From NCBI RefSeq assembly GCF_900101015.1, contig NZ_FNFZ01000009.1, positions 62,001 through 126,000 on the forward strand: a DNA stretch of 64,000 nt, written 5' to 3'. The number at the start of each line of letters is the position of its first letter. Position 1 is the first letter of the stretch. The DNA is from Sarcina sp. DSM 11001. GTDB lineage: Bacteria > Bacillota > Clostridia > Lachnospirales > Lachnospiraceae. This document shows positions 15,762 to 24,930 of the stretch, piece by piece. Both the position numbers and the translations under genes were made by a program. The notes under the pieces are model-generated. The model was not told where the DNA came from, made no database searches, and saw only the letters and a list, made by a program, of their open reading frames with translations.

Positions 15762-17549
15762 TCACTGTGTTTCTTCCCTGTGGTTTTCTTCCCTTTGGCT
15801 TTCTTCCCTTTGGCTTTCCTCCCTTTGATCTTCTATGGCCTCCGTTCTATCCGGTCCGCTGCCGGAACCGGCTGCCGCCTCCAGCATAAGCAGCCTTTTT
15901 CTCAGGCGGTATTTGTCGCGCACATGGAAAAAGATAATAATAGCAAAGATTCCCAGGATCACGGCCCAGAACAGGCCCAGATTGTCTGCCAGCAGGTCTG
16001 CCGTCGTATAGGCATACAGGCCTTCCCTGTAGCGATAGGACCTGCTGAGCGCATAGTCTTCGTCCAGGGCACGAATGCCCCGGTTCAGCAGTCTCAGCAG
16101 ACTCCCGTTCCCGGCAGCGACACCCAGGCAGATCTCCTCCTGCCGACCGGTCTGAATGCATCCGAGCTCCCGGTATTTTCTGTTCCTGAGTATATCGTCA
16201 GCCCTCAGCCCGTTGAGAATGGTAAAATCCGCCTCTCCGGAAACGACCGCTTCGAGGCACTCCTCTATGGAAGAGAAGGCGACAAGCTCTGCCTCCGGAA
16301 ACAGAATACGGATACTGTCATCCTGCATCCTGTTGTTTTCGTTCACGGCAAAGCGGGCCTTTTTATCTCTCTTGTATTCGCCCCGATAGACCAGTTCTAT
16401 GGCTGTCGTGATGACCGGATCTGACTGATAAAAGCCATTTTCCTCCGCGTAGTACAGATCTCCGCTCACAGGGAAGGCGATATCGATGCTCCCCTCTGCC
16501 AGCGCCGCGATCATTTCTTCATAATTTTCGAATCCCTGCCATTCTGTTTTCATCTCTTCGATCCCGAGATTTTCCATGATCTCAGGCAGAATGTCCGTCA
16601 CAAGCCCGGTCATCTGACCGGTCTTGTCCGCGTCGCTGTAGGGCAGGCAGTGAAAGAGGCAGCCGGCCTTCAGCGAATCGTGGTCCTCTATCCACTCCTC
16701 TTCCTCCGGCGCAAACGCCCTGTTTTCAATGCTTTCCGGGGCATATTTCGCGCTGAGGATATTCAGATAAGCGGGCTCATCGGCCAGAAGCTGCGCCTGG
16801 GCAGCATTCAGCTGTTCCAGCAGGTCAGTCCTGTCCGGACTCACACAGAGAAAATAATCGGAAGTGCCGAAGACCGCAATGATCTGCGCGTGTTTCTGAC
16901 CATAGGCGCCGTTCCCCTCCACAGCGAGCACATCGATCTCATGGTCTTTGAAATCCTTCCGGAGAGCGTCATAATCCTCATAGGTCACCACTTCCGCATA
17001 GACGGAATGGCTGTTCAAAAAGTCCCGGAGCAGGCTGACAGCGGCTCCGTTCAGAACGCCGATCCTCCTGTCCTCCAGCGTGGCAGGATCCGAAGTGATC
17101 TCCGTGTCCGTATCATGCCTGAGCAGGCTGCAGGGTTCGTTCCCCATGGGAGAAACAGGATATCTGATCGTTTCGGCGCGGTCCTGTGTCCATGTCAGAC
17201 CCGCCATAAGATCGACCTCGCCCTCTGCCAGGTCTTCATAAAGGTCGGAGAAGCTGCCGTACACATACTCATACTTCCAGCCCGTGTATTGTGCCAGCCT
17301 GAGATAATATTCGTAGGCATATCCCCTTCTGGCCGAGCCCTCCGATGCCGTCTCCTCGAACCCCTCCTTCTCGTAGTACCCGACCCGCACCGTCTGGCTC
17401 TCATTTTCCTCCGCAAAAACAGAAACAGGGAAAGCGGCCGCGGACAGAACAGCCGCACACAGGGCCAGGGCTGTCCACCGGAAAAGAAAAATCTCCCGTA
17501 ATCCGACCTTCCATCTCTGCCCTGATTCTCGATGCCGATTCGCAAACAT
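15762..17549 (-). CDS. Membrane-anchored double solute-binding sensor without output domain
   Basis: From MFANRHRESGQRWKVGLRE (ATG 17549, GGAAAGG upstream; an earlier ATG at 17603 has no ribosome site) the product has 595 residues. A signal/anchor segment near residues 23-45 is followed by two bacterial extracellular solute-binding family 3 domains (about 55-290 and 310-530; for example VRVGYYEKEGF and LKAGCLFHCLPYSD). Then comes one membrane helix (LGLFWAVILGIFAIIIFFHV). In related clostridial proteins this layout normally continues into GGDEF, PAS or kinase domains. Here only about 55 residues follow, ending in tandem REESQ/REENH repeats encoded by a 15-bp DNA repeat at 15774-15830. It may be a truncated sensor, or it may act through a partner. 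Confidence 0.8.
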   Translation of the reverse strand: MFANRHRESGQRWKVGLREIFLFRWTALALCAAVLSAAAFPVSVFAEENESQTVRVGYYEKEGFEETASEGSARRGYAYEYYLRLAQYTGWKYEYVYGSFSDLYEDLAEGEVDLMAGLTWTQDRAETIRYPVSPMGNEPCSLLRHDTDTEITSDPATLEDRRIGVLNGAAVSLLRDFLNSHSVYAEVVTYEDYDALRKDFKDHEIDVLAVEGNGAYGQKHAQIIAVFGTSDYFLCVSPDRTDLLEQLNAAQAQLLADEPAYLNILSAKYAPESIENRAFAPEEEEWIEDHDSLKAGCLFHCLPYSDADKTGQMTGLVTDILPEIMENLGIEEMKTEWQGFENYEEMIAALAEGSIDIAFPVSGDLYYAEENGFYQSDPVITTAIELVYRGEYKRDKKARFAVNENNRMQDDSIRILFPEAELVAFSSIEECLEAVVSGEADFTILNGLRADDILRNRKYRELGCIQTGRQEEICLGVAAGNGSLLRLLNRGIRALDEDYALSRSYRYREGLYAYTTADLLADNLGLFWAVILGIFAIIIFFHVRDKYRLRKRLLMLEAAAGSGSGPDRTEAIEDQREESQREESQREENHREETQ

Positions 17550-17612
17550 ACCACATACCTTTCCGGCGTCAAAACCTGTCTTCCATTTGTGTTTATTCTT
17601 CATCGCGTAATA

Positions 17613-17736
17613 CCCGTGTCTTCAGACATGGGACACACGCGTAAAAGGGAAACCCGCTTCATTGTGGGTACGATCCCGCATCTTCAGACACGGGATACAC
17701 GCGTAAAAGGGAAGTCCGGCTCATTTTCTCAATGAA
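17613..17736. repeat. 62-bp tandem repeat between sensor and dipeptidase genes
   Basis: Two copies start at about 17613 and 17675. Both hold CTTCAGACA flanked by complementary CCCG/CGGG arms, then ACACGCGTAAAAGGGAA. Each copy can form a short hairpin. The second copy runs into the 3' end of the dipeptidase gene (stop at 17721). Confidence 0.8.
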
Positions 17737-18485
17737 GAAGCACAGACAGGAAAATCAAAATACGTCTCTGTGAACGGCTCATTTTCCAGCGTAAAATGCC
17801 ACCACTCAAAGGGAAACGGCAAAAATCCGTTTCTCATCATGACGCTCCGCAGGAGCATACGGTTCGCATACTGCTCCTCCGTGATCCCCCTGAAATCAGA
17901 ATGGGAGATCTCTCCGAAAAAGTCAAAGGGACTTCCCATGTCCACTTCCCTGCCCGTACGCATCTCCAGCAAAGTCAGATCCACCGTGCTTCCCCGGCTG
18001 TGGCTGGACTGTTTGGCGATATATCCGGCGTTGAACAGTTCCTCTTTTTCCAGATCCGGATAAAAATACTGCTTCATGCGGATATCCTGGTCCTCAAGCC
18101 CCCACAGCACAAAATGCTTCACAGCTCTCGCTGGGCGGTAGGCATCAAAGATCTTCATCTGGTATCCCATCACATGCAGTTCCTTGCCCGCGCTTTTCAG
18201 CGCCCTCGCGGCTTCAAGCGTAATAAGGGCAGCCGGCTCCTCATAGCCGTCGATCCTCTCTCCGATGAAATTGTAGGTCGAATGATAACGGATCTCCTGG
18301 ATCACATTCGGAACATAATCTGCCAGAATGACAAATGCGGAAGAATCCATCTCGCGCTTTGGTTCCTTCAATTTTCCCACCCTCCCTGCTGTCATTAAAT
18401 ATCCGGTTATTTTAAAAGCCGGGTTGTCCTTAAAAGCCCGATTGTCTTTAAAACCGTTCCCGATCCAATCCTCTTCGTCTGACAA
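17721..18485 (-). CDS. VanX/DdpX-family D-Ala-D-Ala dipeptidase
   Basis: The 254-residue product has the zinc dipeptidase motifs of peptidase family M15D: SSHSRGSTVDLTL (His and Asp zinc ligands, near residues 161-168) and EWWHF (catalytic Glu and zinc His, near 228-231). The family hydrolyses D-alanyl-D-alanine. No signal peptide is seen, so it is cytoplasmic. The start is uncertain. The longest frame begins with a TTG at 18485 without a clear ribosome site, and its first 25 residues contain a tandem repeat (FKDNRAFKDNPAFK). An ATG at 18395 would start MTAGRVGKL. No vanH- or vanA-type ligase or vanRS pair adjoins it, so vancomycin resistance is not implied. Confidence 0.88.
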   Translation of the reverse strand: MSDEEDWIGNGFKDNRAFKDNPAFKITGYLMTAGRVGKLKEPKREMDSSAFVILADYVPNVIQEIRYHSTYNFIGERIDGYEEPAALITLEAARALKSAGKELHVMGYQMKIFDAYRPARAVKHFVLWGLEDQDIRMKQYFYPDLEKEELFNAGYIAKQSSHSRGSTVDLTLLEMRTGREVDMGSPFDFFGEISHSDFRGITEEQYANRMLLRSVMMRNGFLPFPFEWWHFTLENEPFTETYFDFPVCASSLRK

Positions 18486-18731
18486 TCACATTATAACATG
18501 GATCATGGCAAAATCTTGCCCATTACGCTGACTATTCATGTGTTTGGTTTTACCATCACAATTCGCGTAAAAAGCAACAACCGCCACTCGGCACAGTGAC
18601 GGTTGTCTACGCTTTAGATAACTCTTAACTTCCGAGGTCAACCGCTTGTCGCAGTGTTCCTCGTTTCCATCATTATACAGTCGTTCTATTTCACATGTCA
18701 ATATGATACCGGGACGATCACATATCATTAC

Positions 18732-18830
18732 AGGCAGGCGTTGGCAGATCTTCTCTATGCGTTTAAGGCAAAACTTCCAAAGAATCTGTATAAGGGGAAA
18801 CGGGTTGAAAGATATAATGTAAAAGAGTAA
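18732..18830 (+). pseudogene. Possible 3' remnant of a gene
   Basis: A plus-strand frame of 33 codons (RQALADLLYAFKAKLPKNLY.., ending NVKE and TAA at 18828) reads like the end of a real protein. It has no start codon or ribosome site and the frame is not open further upstream. The surrounding gap 18486-18997 also holds an imperfect hairpin near 18570-18610. It could be a degenerate gene end or chance; I could not name a parent family. Confidence 0.22.
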
Positions 18831-18997
18831 TCTGTTCAGGAACGGATCCTTCCGATCCGCCAGACTTCAGGATCTGCCTGCAGGCCCTGTGCCCGCCTGC
18901 GTGTTCTATAAACGGTTCTGTAAACGATCAGGGCTTTCTTTTCAGGCACACAGACCGCCTGCGTTTTCCTATAATTTTCCTATAAAAGGAGAAAACC

Positions 18998-20110
18998 ATG
19001 AAGGACAATCGCGAAAAAATGATCATCCGGACAAGCCTTGTCGGGATCATGGTCAATATTCTGCTGGCTGCCGGTAAGGCAGGCGTCGGCCTGTTGTCAA
19101 ACTCGATCGCCATTGTGCTGGATGCCGTCAATAATCTCAGCGACGCCCTCTCTTCCGTCATCACGATCATGGGGACAAAGCTGGCCGGAAGGCCTGCGGA
19201 CAGAGACCATCCCTTTGGTCACGGGCGCTATGAATATCTCAGCGCCGCCGTCATTTCCGTCATCATACTCTATGCAGGGCTCACTGCCTTTATAGAATCC
19301 TTCAAAAAGGTCCTGCATCCGGAGACCCCGTACTACTCGAAATTAACGCTCCTCCTCATCGCCGCTGCCGTCATCGTAAAGCTCCTGCTGGGCAGGTATG
19401 TGAAAGCCAGAGGAAAGGAGCTCAATTCCGACTCCCTGGTCAACTCCGGCGAGGACGCCCGGCTGGATGCCGTGATCTCCGCCTCCACCCTTGCCGCCGC
19501 CGTCATTTTCCTTGCCTCCGGAATCAGCCTGGAAGCCTGGCTGGGTATTGCAATCGCCGCGTATATCATCAGATCCGGTGTCGACATGATCCTCGAAACC
19601 ATCAGCAAGATCCTGGGGGAACGGCCTGACAGTGAGCTGAGCCGGTCCGTGCGGCAGGCTGTTCTTGAAACGGACGGCATTCTGGGCGTCTACGACCTGG
19701 TCCTCACAAGCTACGGACCGGACCGGTGGATCGCCTCCGTCCACGTAGAGGTTCCCGACACCTGTACTGCGGACAATATCGACCTGCTCAGCCGCGGGAT
19801 CGCCCGCAGAGTCATGGAGCAGACCGGCGTAGTTGTCACGGCTGTCGGCATTTATTCACATAACACTTCCAATAACCAGGTCCTGGAGATCCAGTCAAGA
19901 GTGACCGAGATCGTGATGTCTCATGAGTACATCCTCCAGATTCACGGTTTTTTCTGCAGCCTCGAAGAAAAAACCCTACGGTTCGATATCGTGATCGACT
20001 ATTCCGCCCCGGATCCGGCCGGCCTGTTCGCGCACATCAGGCAGGAAGTGCAGACGGAATACCCTGATTTTTCCCTCCACATCCAGCCGGACCGGGATGT
20101 TTCGGACTGA
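18998..20110 (+). CDS. Cation diffusion facilitator (CDF) metal transporter
   Basis: The 370-residue protein has six predicted membrane helices in the first 215 residues and a cytoplasmic ferredoxin-like C-terminal domain. The first metal-site helix carries SNSIAIVLDAVNNLSDALSS (Asp and Asn/Asp ligands), followed by DHPFGHGRYEY. The second-site helix has GEDARLDAVISASTL. These are the marks of CDF exporters, which exchange Zn, Mn, Fe or Co for protons at the inner membrane. The C-terminal domain is longer than the minimal one, as in MntE/FieF-like members. An AAAAGGAG site precedes the ATG. The gene stands alone and ends at a bidirectional terminator. The metal cannot be told from the sequence. 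Confidence 0.92.
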   Translation: MKDNREKMIIRTSLVGIMVNILLAAGKAGVGLLSNSIAIVLDAVNNLSDALSSVITIMGTKLAGRPADRDHPFGHGRYEYLSAAVISVIILYAGLTAFIESFKKVLHPETPYYSKLTLLLIAAAVIVKLLLGRYVKARGKELNSDSLVNSGEDARLDAVISASTLAAAVIFLASGISLEAWLGIAIAAYIIRSGVDMILETISKILGERPDSELSRSVRQAVLETDGILGVYDLVLTSYGPDRWIASVHVEVPDTCTADNIDLLSRGIARRVMEQTGVVVTAVGIYSHNTSNNQVLEIQSRVTEIVMSHEYILQIHGFFCSLEEKTLRFDIVIDYSAPDPAGLFAHIRQEVQTEYPDFSLHIQPDRDVSD

Positions 20111-20205
20111 TGCGGAGAAAACGTACCGGGCCGATCCGGGACAGACAATGTTTTCCGCACTGCATCAGTGCTGCATCCAACAAACCTTCGGTATGTCGGA
20201 GCCAA

Positions 20206-20246
20206 AAAAACCGGGACAGAAGGCAAAACCTCCTGTCCCGGTTTTT
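20206..20246. terminator. Bidirectional terminator between CDF and ABC ATPase genes
   Basis: AAAAACCGGGACAG (20206-20219) pairs perfectly with 20233-20246, with A and T tails on the two sides. The two flanking genes converge on it. Confidence 0.88.
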
Positions 20247-20296
20247 AAAGACATGCAAAAGACATGCAATTTCAAAAGTCATCAGGCAAATGATCC

Positions 20297-21364
20297 TCAC
20301 GTCAGGATCTCGTCAAAGTCCTCTCCATTATCAGGAAAGACCAGAAAATCGGAGATCTCCAGGCCGATGGTCTCCTCTCTGCCGAACTTCCCGTAGGTGG
20401 AAGCATCCGAGATCACCCTCAGTTCTTTTTCCCCGATCTGCACCCGGCAGTCATTGACGTCGCCCATGAAAAACTCAGACACGATCTTCCCGTGCAGGTG
20501 CGCTTCTCCTCCGATGATCCTGAGATTTTCGGGACGGATCGCGACATCCACCTTTCCGGTCACGTCCCCGTCATAGGGCAGGATATCCTCAATGCCCTCC
20601 AGCCGGATCCGTCCGTCCGCGGAAGTCCCCTTGAGGAAATTGACCTTGCCGACAAAATCCGCCACAAACTGGTTTTTGGGCTTCCGGTAAATGTTCACGG
20701 GGCTGTCCACCTGCTGGATGATCCCGGAATTGATGACAAAGACCCTGTCGGACATCGTCATGGCCTCACTCTGGTCATGGGTGACATAGACGACATTGAT
20801 CCCCAGCTTTTTCTGAATCTCCTTGATTTCAAACCGCATCCGCTCGCGGAGGACTGCGTCCAGATTGGAGAGCGGCTCGTCCAGCAACAGGACCCTGGGC
20901 TCCGCGACAAGGGCCCGTCCCAGGGCGACCCTCTGCTGCTGCCCGCCGGAAAGCTCGGAGGGCATGCGCTGAGCGAACCTGCTCAGATGGACGATCTCCA
21001 GGATCCGCTCCACCTTTTCACGAATCTCTTCCTTTGGCCTTTTGCGGATCTTGAGGGGGTAGGCCACATTGTCAAAGACATTCATGTGAGGCCAGACGGC
21101 ATAGGACTGAAAAACCATGCCGATCCCCCGCTCCTCCGGAGGGACCAGCACATCCCGGGAACTGACCAGGTCCCCGTCGATCCGGATCTCACCGGACGAA
21201 GGCTTCTCGAACCCTGCGATCATCCGCAGCATCGTCGTCTTGCCGCAGCCCGAAGGTCCTAACAGGGTGATAAACTCCCCTTCTTTAAACTCATCCGTGA
21301 ATTCTCTGAGTACAACCGTGTCCCCGAATTGTTTTGTCACATGATCAATAGTAATGACCGACAT
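20297..21364 (-). CDS. FbpC/PotA-type ABC transporter ATPase
   Basis: From MSVITIDHVTKQFGDTVVL (ATG 21364, GAGGAGG upstream) the protein has 355 residues. It has a single ABC cassette: Walker A LLGPSGCGKTT, signature ELSGGQQQRVALGRALV, Walker B VLLLDEPLSNLD and the switch His in VYVTHDQSEA. A C-terminal TOBE-like regulatory domain follows (residues about 240-350). Members of this MOI/spermidine/ferric-iron class power importers with one ATPase dimer. It is the third gene after the binding protein and fused permease on the same strand. Iron, 2-aminoethylphosphonate, polyamine or a similar solute are all possible. Confidence 0.92.
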   Translation of the reverse strand: MSVITIDHVTKQFGDTVVLREFTDEFKEGEFITLLGPSGCGKTTMLRMIAGFEKPSSGEIRIDGDLVSSRDVLVPPEERGIGMVFQSYAVWPHMNVFDNVAYPLKIRKRPKEEIREKVERILEIVHLSRFAQRMPSELSGGQQQRVALGRALVAEPRVLLLDEPLSNLDAVLRERMRFEIKEIQKKLGINVVYVTHDQSEAMTMSDRVFVINSGIIQQVDSPVNIYRKPKNQFVADFVGKVNFLKGTSADGRIRLEGIEDILPYDGDVTGKVDVAIRPENLRIIGGEAHLHGKIVSEFFMGDVNDCRVQIGEKELRVISDASTYGKFGREETIGLEISDFLVFPDNGEDFDEILT

Positions 21365-21431
21365 GCCTGTCCTCCTCTTCCAAATTCTTTTGTCCGTCTC
21401 CAGATCCCGTCCCGGAAGCTTCCGCGCTGTA

Positions 21432-21464
21432 ACTATCCACACCCTCTCGAAGGGCGTGTATAGT
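21432..21464. repeat. Single-hairpin relative of the composite element
   Basis: ACTATCCACACCCT (21432-21445) and AGGGCGTGTATAGT (21451-21464) form a 14-bp stem with two mismatches and the loop CTCGA. The AGGGCGTGTA half and TCGA loop match the first hairpin of the element at 40000-40035. It lies in the 114-base gap between permease and ATPase genes and may tune the downstream gene. Confidence 0.65.
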
Positions 21465-21477
21465 AACTCCGCGCTCT

Positions 21478-23157
21478 TTAGATGGAAAATTTTCCCTTTG
21501 TCAGCCTGTTCATCAGGATATTCAGCACCGCGACGAGGATCAGGATCGCCGCCGCCAGGGCGGAAGCGGTCTGCTGGCTGTGGTAGGTCTGGTAGAGATA
21601 AAGCTCCACGCCCAGTGTCTTGGTATTGTCGGAGTAGAGCAGGTTGGACATGGTCAGCTCATAGAAGCAGGGCATGAAGATCAAAAACCAGCCGGCGACA
21701 ACAGAGGGTGCTGTGAGGGGCAGGACCACATCTTTCATTCGCCTGAGCCAGCCGGCTCCGGAGATCTGGGCAGCCTCCTCCAGGGAGGGGCTGATCTGCG
21801 AGATGGCAGAGACCACGGTCCGCATTCCCATGAGCATATATTTGATCATGTAGGCAACGACCAGGATCGCCATCGTATTGTAGATATTGATGCCAAAACG
21901 TCCCGACATGGTCATGATGAGCGCGAGAGCGATGACGACACTGGGTGTGCCGGATCCCACCGTGATCAGAAAATCGGGGACCGCCTTTCCCTTTACATTG
22001 GTCCGCTTCAACAGATAGGCCATGATCACGCAGACGATCATGCCCAGGGTCGCCGCCCAGAGTGCCGAAAAGACACTGTTCCGGAAGGACTTTATGATGG
22101 ACTTGCGGGAAAAAATGATCCCCCAGTATTTGGTCGTCATATTTCCCGCCGCAAAAAGGGATTTCCCCATGTTGACAGTAAAAGAGGTCATAAAGACCGT
22201 TGCGAAGGGAAGGATCACAACGATAAAAGCAAAGGCTCCCACCAGGATCGTGATCGGCAGGTTCCATCTGCCGAGGTCAACGACAGCCGGACGGACTGAC
22301 TTTCCGGACACGGTGATATAGTCCTTTTTCCCTATGACAAAATTGGAGACGTACAGGATGACCATGGCGAGCAGCATGAGAAAGACCGCGAGCACTGTCG
22401 CATCGGTCAGGCCCTGCTGCGACCCCACATAGACATAGTCGACGATCCTGGTCGTCACAGTATAGATCTTGCCCGGGGCGCCGATGATCGAAGGAATGCC
22501 GTAGCAGGACGCGGCCGCCACAAAGACCAGAAGCCCCGCAGCCGCGATCGAAGGCAGCATGAGGGGGATGGTCACGGTGAACAGGGTCTTGAGAGGGGAG
22601 GCCCCTGAGATGCGGGAAGCCTCCTCCAGCGAAGGATCCATCTTTTCCATGGCGCGCGAGATCGTGATGAAGGCATAGGGGTAATAGAAGGTCGTCAGGA
22701 CCCAGACCAGGCCGCCTGTCGTGTAAATATTGAAGGGCATCCCGGCCAGCCCGAAGATCTTCTGTAAAAAAACGTTGAGCGTACCGACCGACGGATTCAA
22801 CAGACGGAGCCAGGCCATGGCGCCGACATAGGGCGGCACCATATAGGTCATCACGAACAGGGTCCTGAAGATCCTCCTGCCGTGCAGGTTCGTGCGTCCG
22901 ACAAGCCAGGCCAGCGGAAAGGCGATCAGGACTCCGAACACCATGGACAGCAGCGCCGTGAACAGGGTGTTTTTCAGACAGGTCCAGTTCAGCGCGTAGG
23001 AATAGATCCTTGCAAAGCTCTCAAGGGAAAAATGCCCCGTCGCGAAAAAAGCGCGGAAGAGCAGATAGACCAGCGGGAAGACCTGAAATACCAGCAGAAA
23101 CCCTATGATTCCCGCGATCAATATCCATTTGATGTCAAAAGTGAATTTCTTCATCAT
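21478..23157 (-). CDS. FbpB-type fused ABC permease (two membrane domains)
   Basis: The 559-residue protein has twelve likely membrane helices in two homologous halves. Each half has an ATPase-contact (EAA) loop: EEASRISGASPLKTLFTVTI near residue 185 and EEAAQISGAGWLRRMKDVVL near 460. Such a fused permease is typical of ferric-iron (FbpB/SfuB) and related importers. The start ATG overlaps the stop of the binding-protein gene by four bases (ATGA), so the two are translationally coupled. It would form the channel for the adjacent binding protein and ATPase. Confidence 0.93.
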   Translation of the reverse strand: MMKKFTFDIKWILIAGIIGFLLVFQVFPLVYLLFRAFFATGHFSLESFARIYSYALNWTCLKNTLFTALLSMVFGVLIAFPLAWLVGRTNLHGRRIFRTLFVMTYMVPPYVGAMAWLRLLNPSVGTLNVFLQKIFGLAGMPFNIYTTGGLVWVLTTFYYPYAFITISRAMEKMDPSLEEASRISGASPLKTLFTVTIPLMLPSIAAAGLLVFVAAASCYGIPSIIGAPGKIYTVTTRIVDYVYVGSQQGLTDATVLAVFLMLLAMVILYVSNFVIGKKDYITVSGKSVRPAVVDLGRWNLPITILVGAFAFIVVILPFATVFMTSFTVNMGKSLFAAGNMTTKYWGIIFSRKSIIKSFRNSVFSALWAATLGMIVCVIMAYLLKRTNVKGKAVPDFLITVGSGTPSVVIALALIMTMSGRFGINIYNTMAILVVAYMIKYMLMGMRTVVSAISQISPSLEEAAQISGAGWLRRMKDVVLPLTAPSVVAGWFLIFMPCFYELTMSNLLYSDNTKTLGVELYLYQTYHSQQTASALAAAILILVAVLNILMNRLTKGKFSI

Positions 23158-24251
23158 TTTGCTTCAGGGACAGTCAGATGCTCCTGCAGAAGTGTGCGGA
23201 TCTCCTCCCTCTGCTTATAGCACTTCTCCCAGTCCACAGGAATGGTGTTTTTCATAAGTTCGGAAAGAGGCACTGCATCGTAGGGATATTCTTCTACATC
23301 GCTTCTGACGCCGTACATCCACCCGTTGATGACCAGCTGCTGGCCCGCGGGAGAAAGGAAATACTCCTGGACCGCTTCCGCCGCGGCAATATTGGCGTTG
23401 GCGGAATACTTCTCATCGATAATCATAATGGGCGAAGGGACCGGGATCGAGCCGTCCTCGGGATAGATGACCTCCAGCGCGGAGCCCTCTTCTTCCCTCT
23501 TCTTTAAAACAGATTCCTCCAGGACCATGATCTCGCTGCATTCCCCTGTCTCAAGCTTGGTCAGGGCGACGGAACCGGATTCGATCGCGACATTCTGATT
23601 TCCCAGAGCCTTTAAATAATCCTCGCCGTATTTATCAAGCAGGCCGACCATGGAGCAATAGGCTGTTCCTGATGTCAGGGGATTGCTCATGGACAGTTTT
23701 CCCTTCATGGAGTCATTTTCCGCGAAATCCTTCATGGAAAGGGGCAGATCATCCCTGGAGTATTTCTCAGGATTGTAGGCAAGGACCATGTTGCATACAC
23801 GCACAGGATACCAGTATCCGTCGGGGTCGTAATCAAAGACCAGCTTGTCGGCCTCGGCAAAAGGATGGGGATGCAGGATTCCTGCCTCTTTGAGCTGCAG
23901 GGCATAAGAGGGCTCCGCGACCATCAGGATGTCGCAGCCCATTTTGCCGGCATCCATTTCTGCCGCGATCTTGGACTGGATCGTGCCCGATCCGCCCTGG
24001 AAAAACTCCACATCCAGATCCGGGAAGACCTTTTCCAGCTCTGTTTCCATGTTGTCGATGATATCTTCATACATGGATGTATAAATAACGACCTTTCCTG
24101 AAACATCGCTGCTGCCGGCGGCCTCAGTCACTGCCCCGGCGTTCCCGGATGTGGAGCCCTCCTTATTGCCGCCGCAGGCCGCCAGGCTCACCGCCATCGC
24201 GCCTGCCACAAAAATAGAAACTGCCCGTTTGACAAACTGTCTGGTTATCAT
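23154..24251 (-). CDS. Extracellular solute-binding lipoprotein (FbpA/PotD-like)
   Basis: From the ATG at 24251 (AGGAGG with 8-base spacing) the protein has 365 residues. It has a lipoprotein signal (AVSLAACGG) and a Ser/Gly/Ala linker. The mature part starts KVVIYTSMYEDIIDNMETEL, the usual opening of class II iron/thiamine/phosphonate binding proteins (SBP_bac_6/8). LTSGTAYCSMVGLLDKYGED and AEAVQEYFLSPAGQQLV fit this family. The conserved paired tyrosines of ferric-binding proteins are not evident, so the ligand may not be free Fe(III). It is the first gene of the three-gene importer operon. Confidence 0.9.
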   Translation of the reverse strand: MITRQFVKRAVSIFVAGAMAVSLAACGGNKEGSTSGNAGAVTEAAGSSDVSGKVVIYTSMYEDIIDNMETELEKVFPDLDVEFFQGGSGTIQSKIAAEMDAGKMGCDILMVAEPSYALQLKEAGILHPHPFAEADKLVFDYDPDGYWYPVRVCNMVLAYNPEKYSRDDLPLSMKDFAENDSMKGKLSMSNPLTSGTAYCSMVGLLDKYGEDYLKALGNQNVAIESGSVALTKLETGECSEIMVLEESVLKKREEEGSALEVIYPEDGSIPVPSPIMIIDEKYSANANIAAAEAVQEYFLSPAGQQLVINGWMYGVRSDVEEYPYDAVPLSELMKNTIPVDWEKCYKQREEIRTLLQEHLTVPEAK

Positions 24252-24284
24252 AAAAAACACCTCCTGTTATAAAGATTTTTCTTT

Positions 24285-24518
24285 TTAAAATAGCAGCTTT
24301 TTCAGGATCACCGCGCTGATGACCGCCACAGCGATCCCTGCTGCGAGACTGACGATCTCTGTCTTTTTCTCATTTTCAAACTTTGGTCCCGCCAGCTTGT
24401 CAATCGCGAACCAGGTCAGAAATCCCAGAATCGTGGGGATGATCCCGCAGAAATTATATCCCAGGAGCAGAATGATCCCATATACGATATTTGTTACGTA
24501 GGCATCAAAATTATTCAT
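24285..24518 (-). CDS. Small membrane protein, 77 residues, unknown
   Basis: From MNNFDAYVTNIVYGIILLLG (ATG 24518, AGGAGG 11 bases upstream) the product has two membrane helices (about 12-40 and 55-75) joined by a charged loop (KFENEKKTE). No family is recognised. It lies 33 bases before the binding-protein start and on the same strand, so it could be the first gene of the FbpABC-type operon. Confidence 0.6.
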   Translation of the reverse strand: MNNFDAYVTNIVYGIILLLGYNFCGIIPTILGFLTWFAIDKLAGPKFENEKKTEIVSLAAGIAVAVISAVILKKLLF

Positions 24519-24540
24519 TGCCTTACCCACCTCCTCATGC

Positions 24541-24745
24541 ATGCTGACAGCAGACGTTGAATGCTGACAGCGGACAAAAAACAGTACCGTAACAGTACCC
24601 ATCTATCAGATTTTTGTCAAGTGGACAGCGGGCAGAGCCGGCCGGGAAGTCTTGCTGACAGCGGGCAGGAAACAGGTCAGAGAGTCACACAGACAGCGTG
24701 TACAGCCGGGCAGAGAATCACACGGACAGTTCGTAATCCTCCTGC
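24541..24745. repeat. Degenerate GCTGACAGCGGGCAG repeats
   Basis: Copies of a GCTGACAGCGG/AGACG-type motif occur near 24543, 24560, 24622, 24654, 24690 and 24708 with irregular spacing. The gap 24519-24930 has no gene. Its right part is AT-rich (TATACT near 24755, TATAATG near 24848) and probably holds the promoter of the next operon. Confidence 0.5.
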
Positions 24746-24930
24746 AAATATGCTATACTGTATTAGATTGCAGTTATGACAGACCGGCATTGATCACAGA
24801 CTTATTTATCAGATTAATTTATCAGATTCATTTTTGATGTAATAATTTATAATGTAATAAGCAGCGAAACAATACGCGGAACAATCTACGGAACAAAACA
24901 TAAAGAAGCCTTGAGGGAAGGAGGACATCC

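Noticed and set aside
721-17736. One shared 62-bp repeat family, because two arrays have the same period
   Set aside because: The units at 721 and 17613 have unrelated sequences, so the equal period looks like coincidence.
7780-18485. VanRS/VanX-type glycopeptide resistance cluster
   Set aside because: The two-component genes and the VanX-like gene are 7 kb apart, separated by unrelated genes, and no vanH or D-Ala-D-Lac ligase gene is present.
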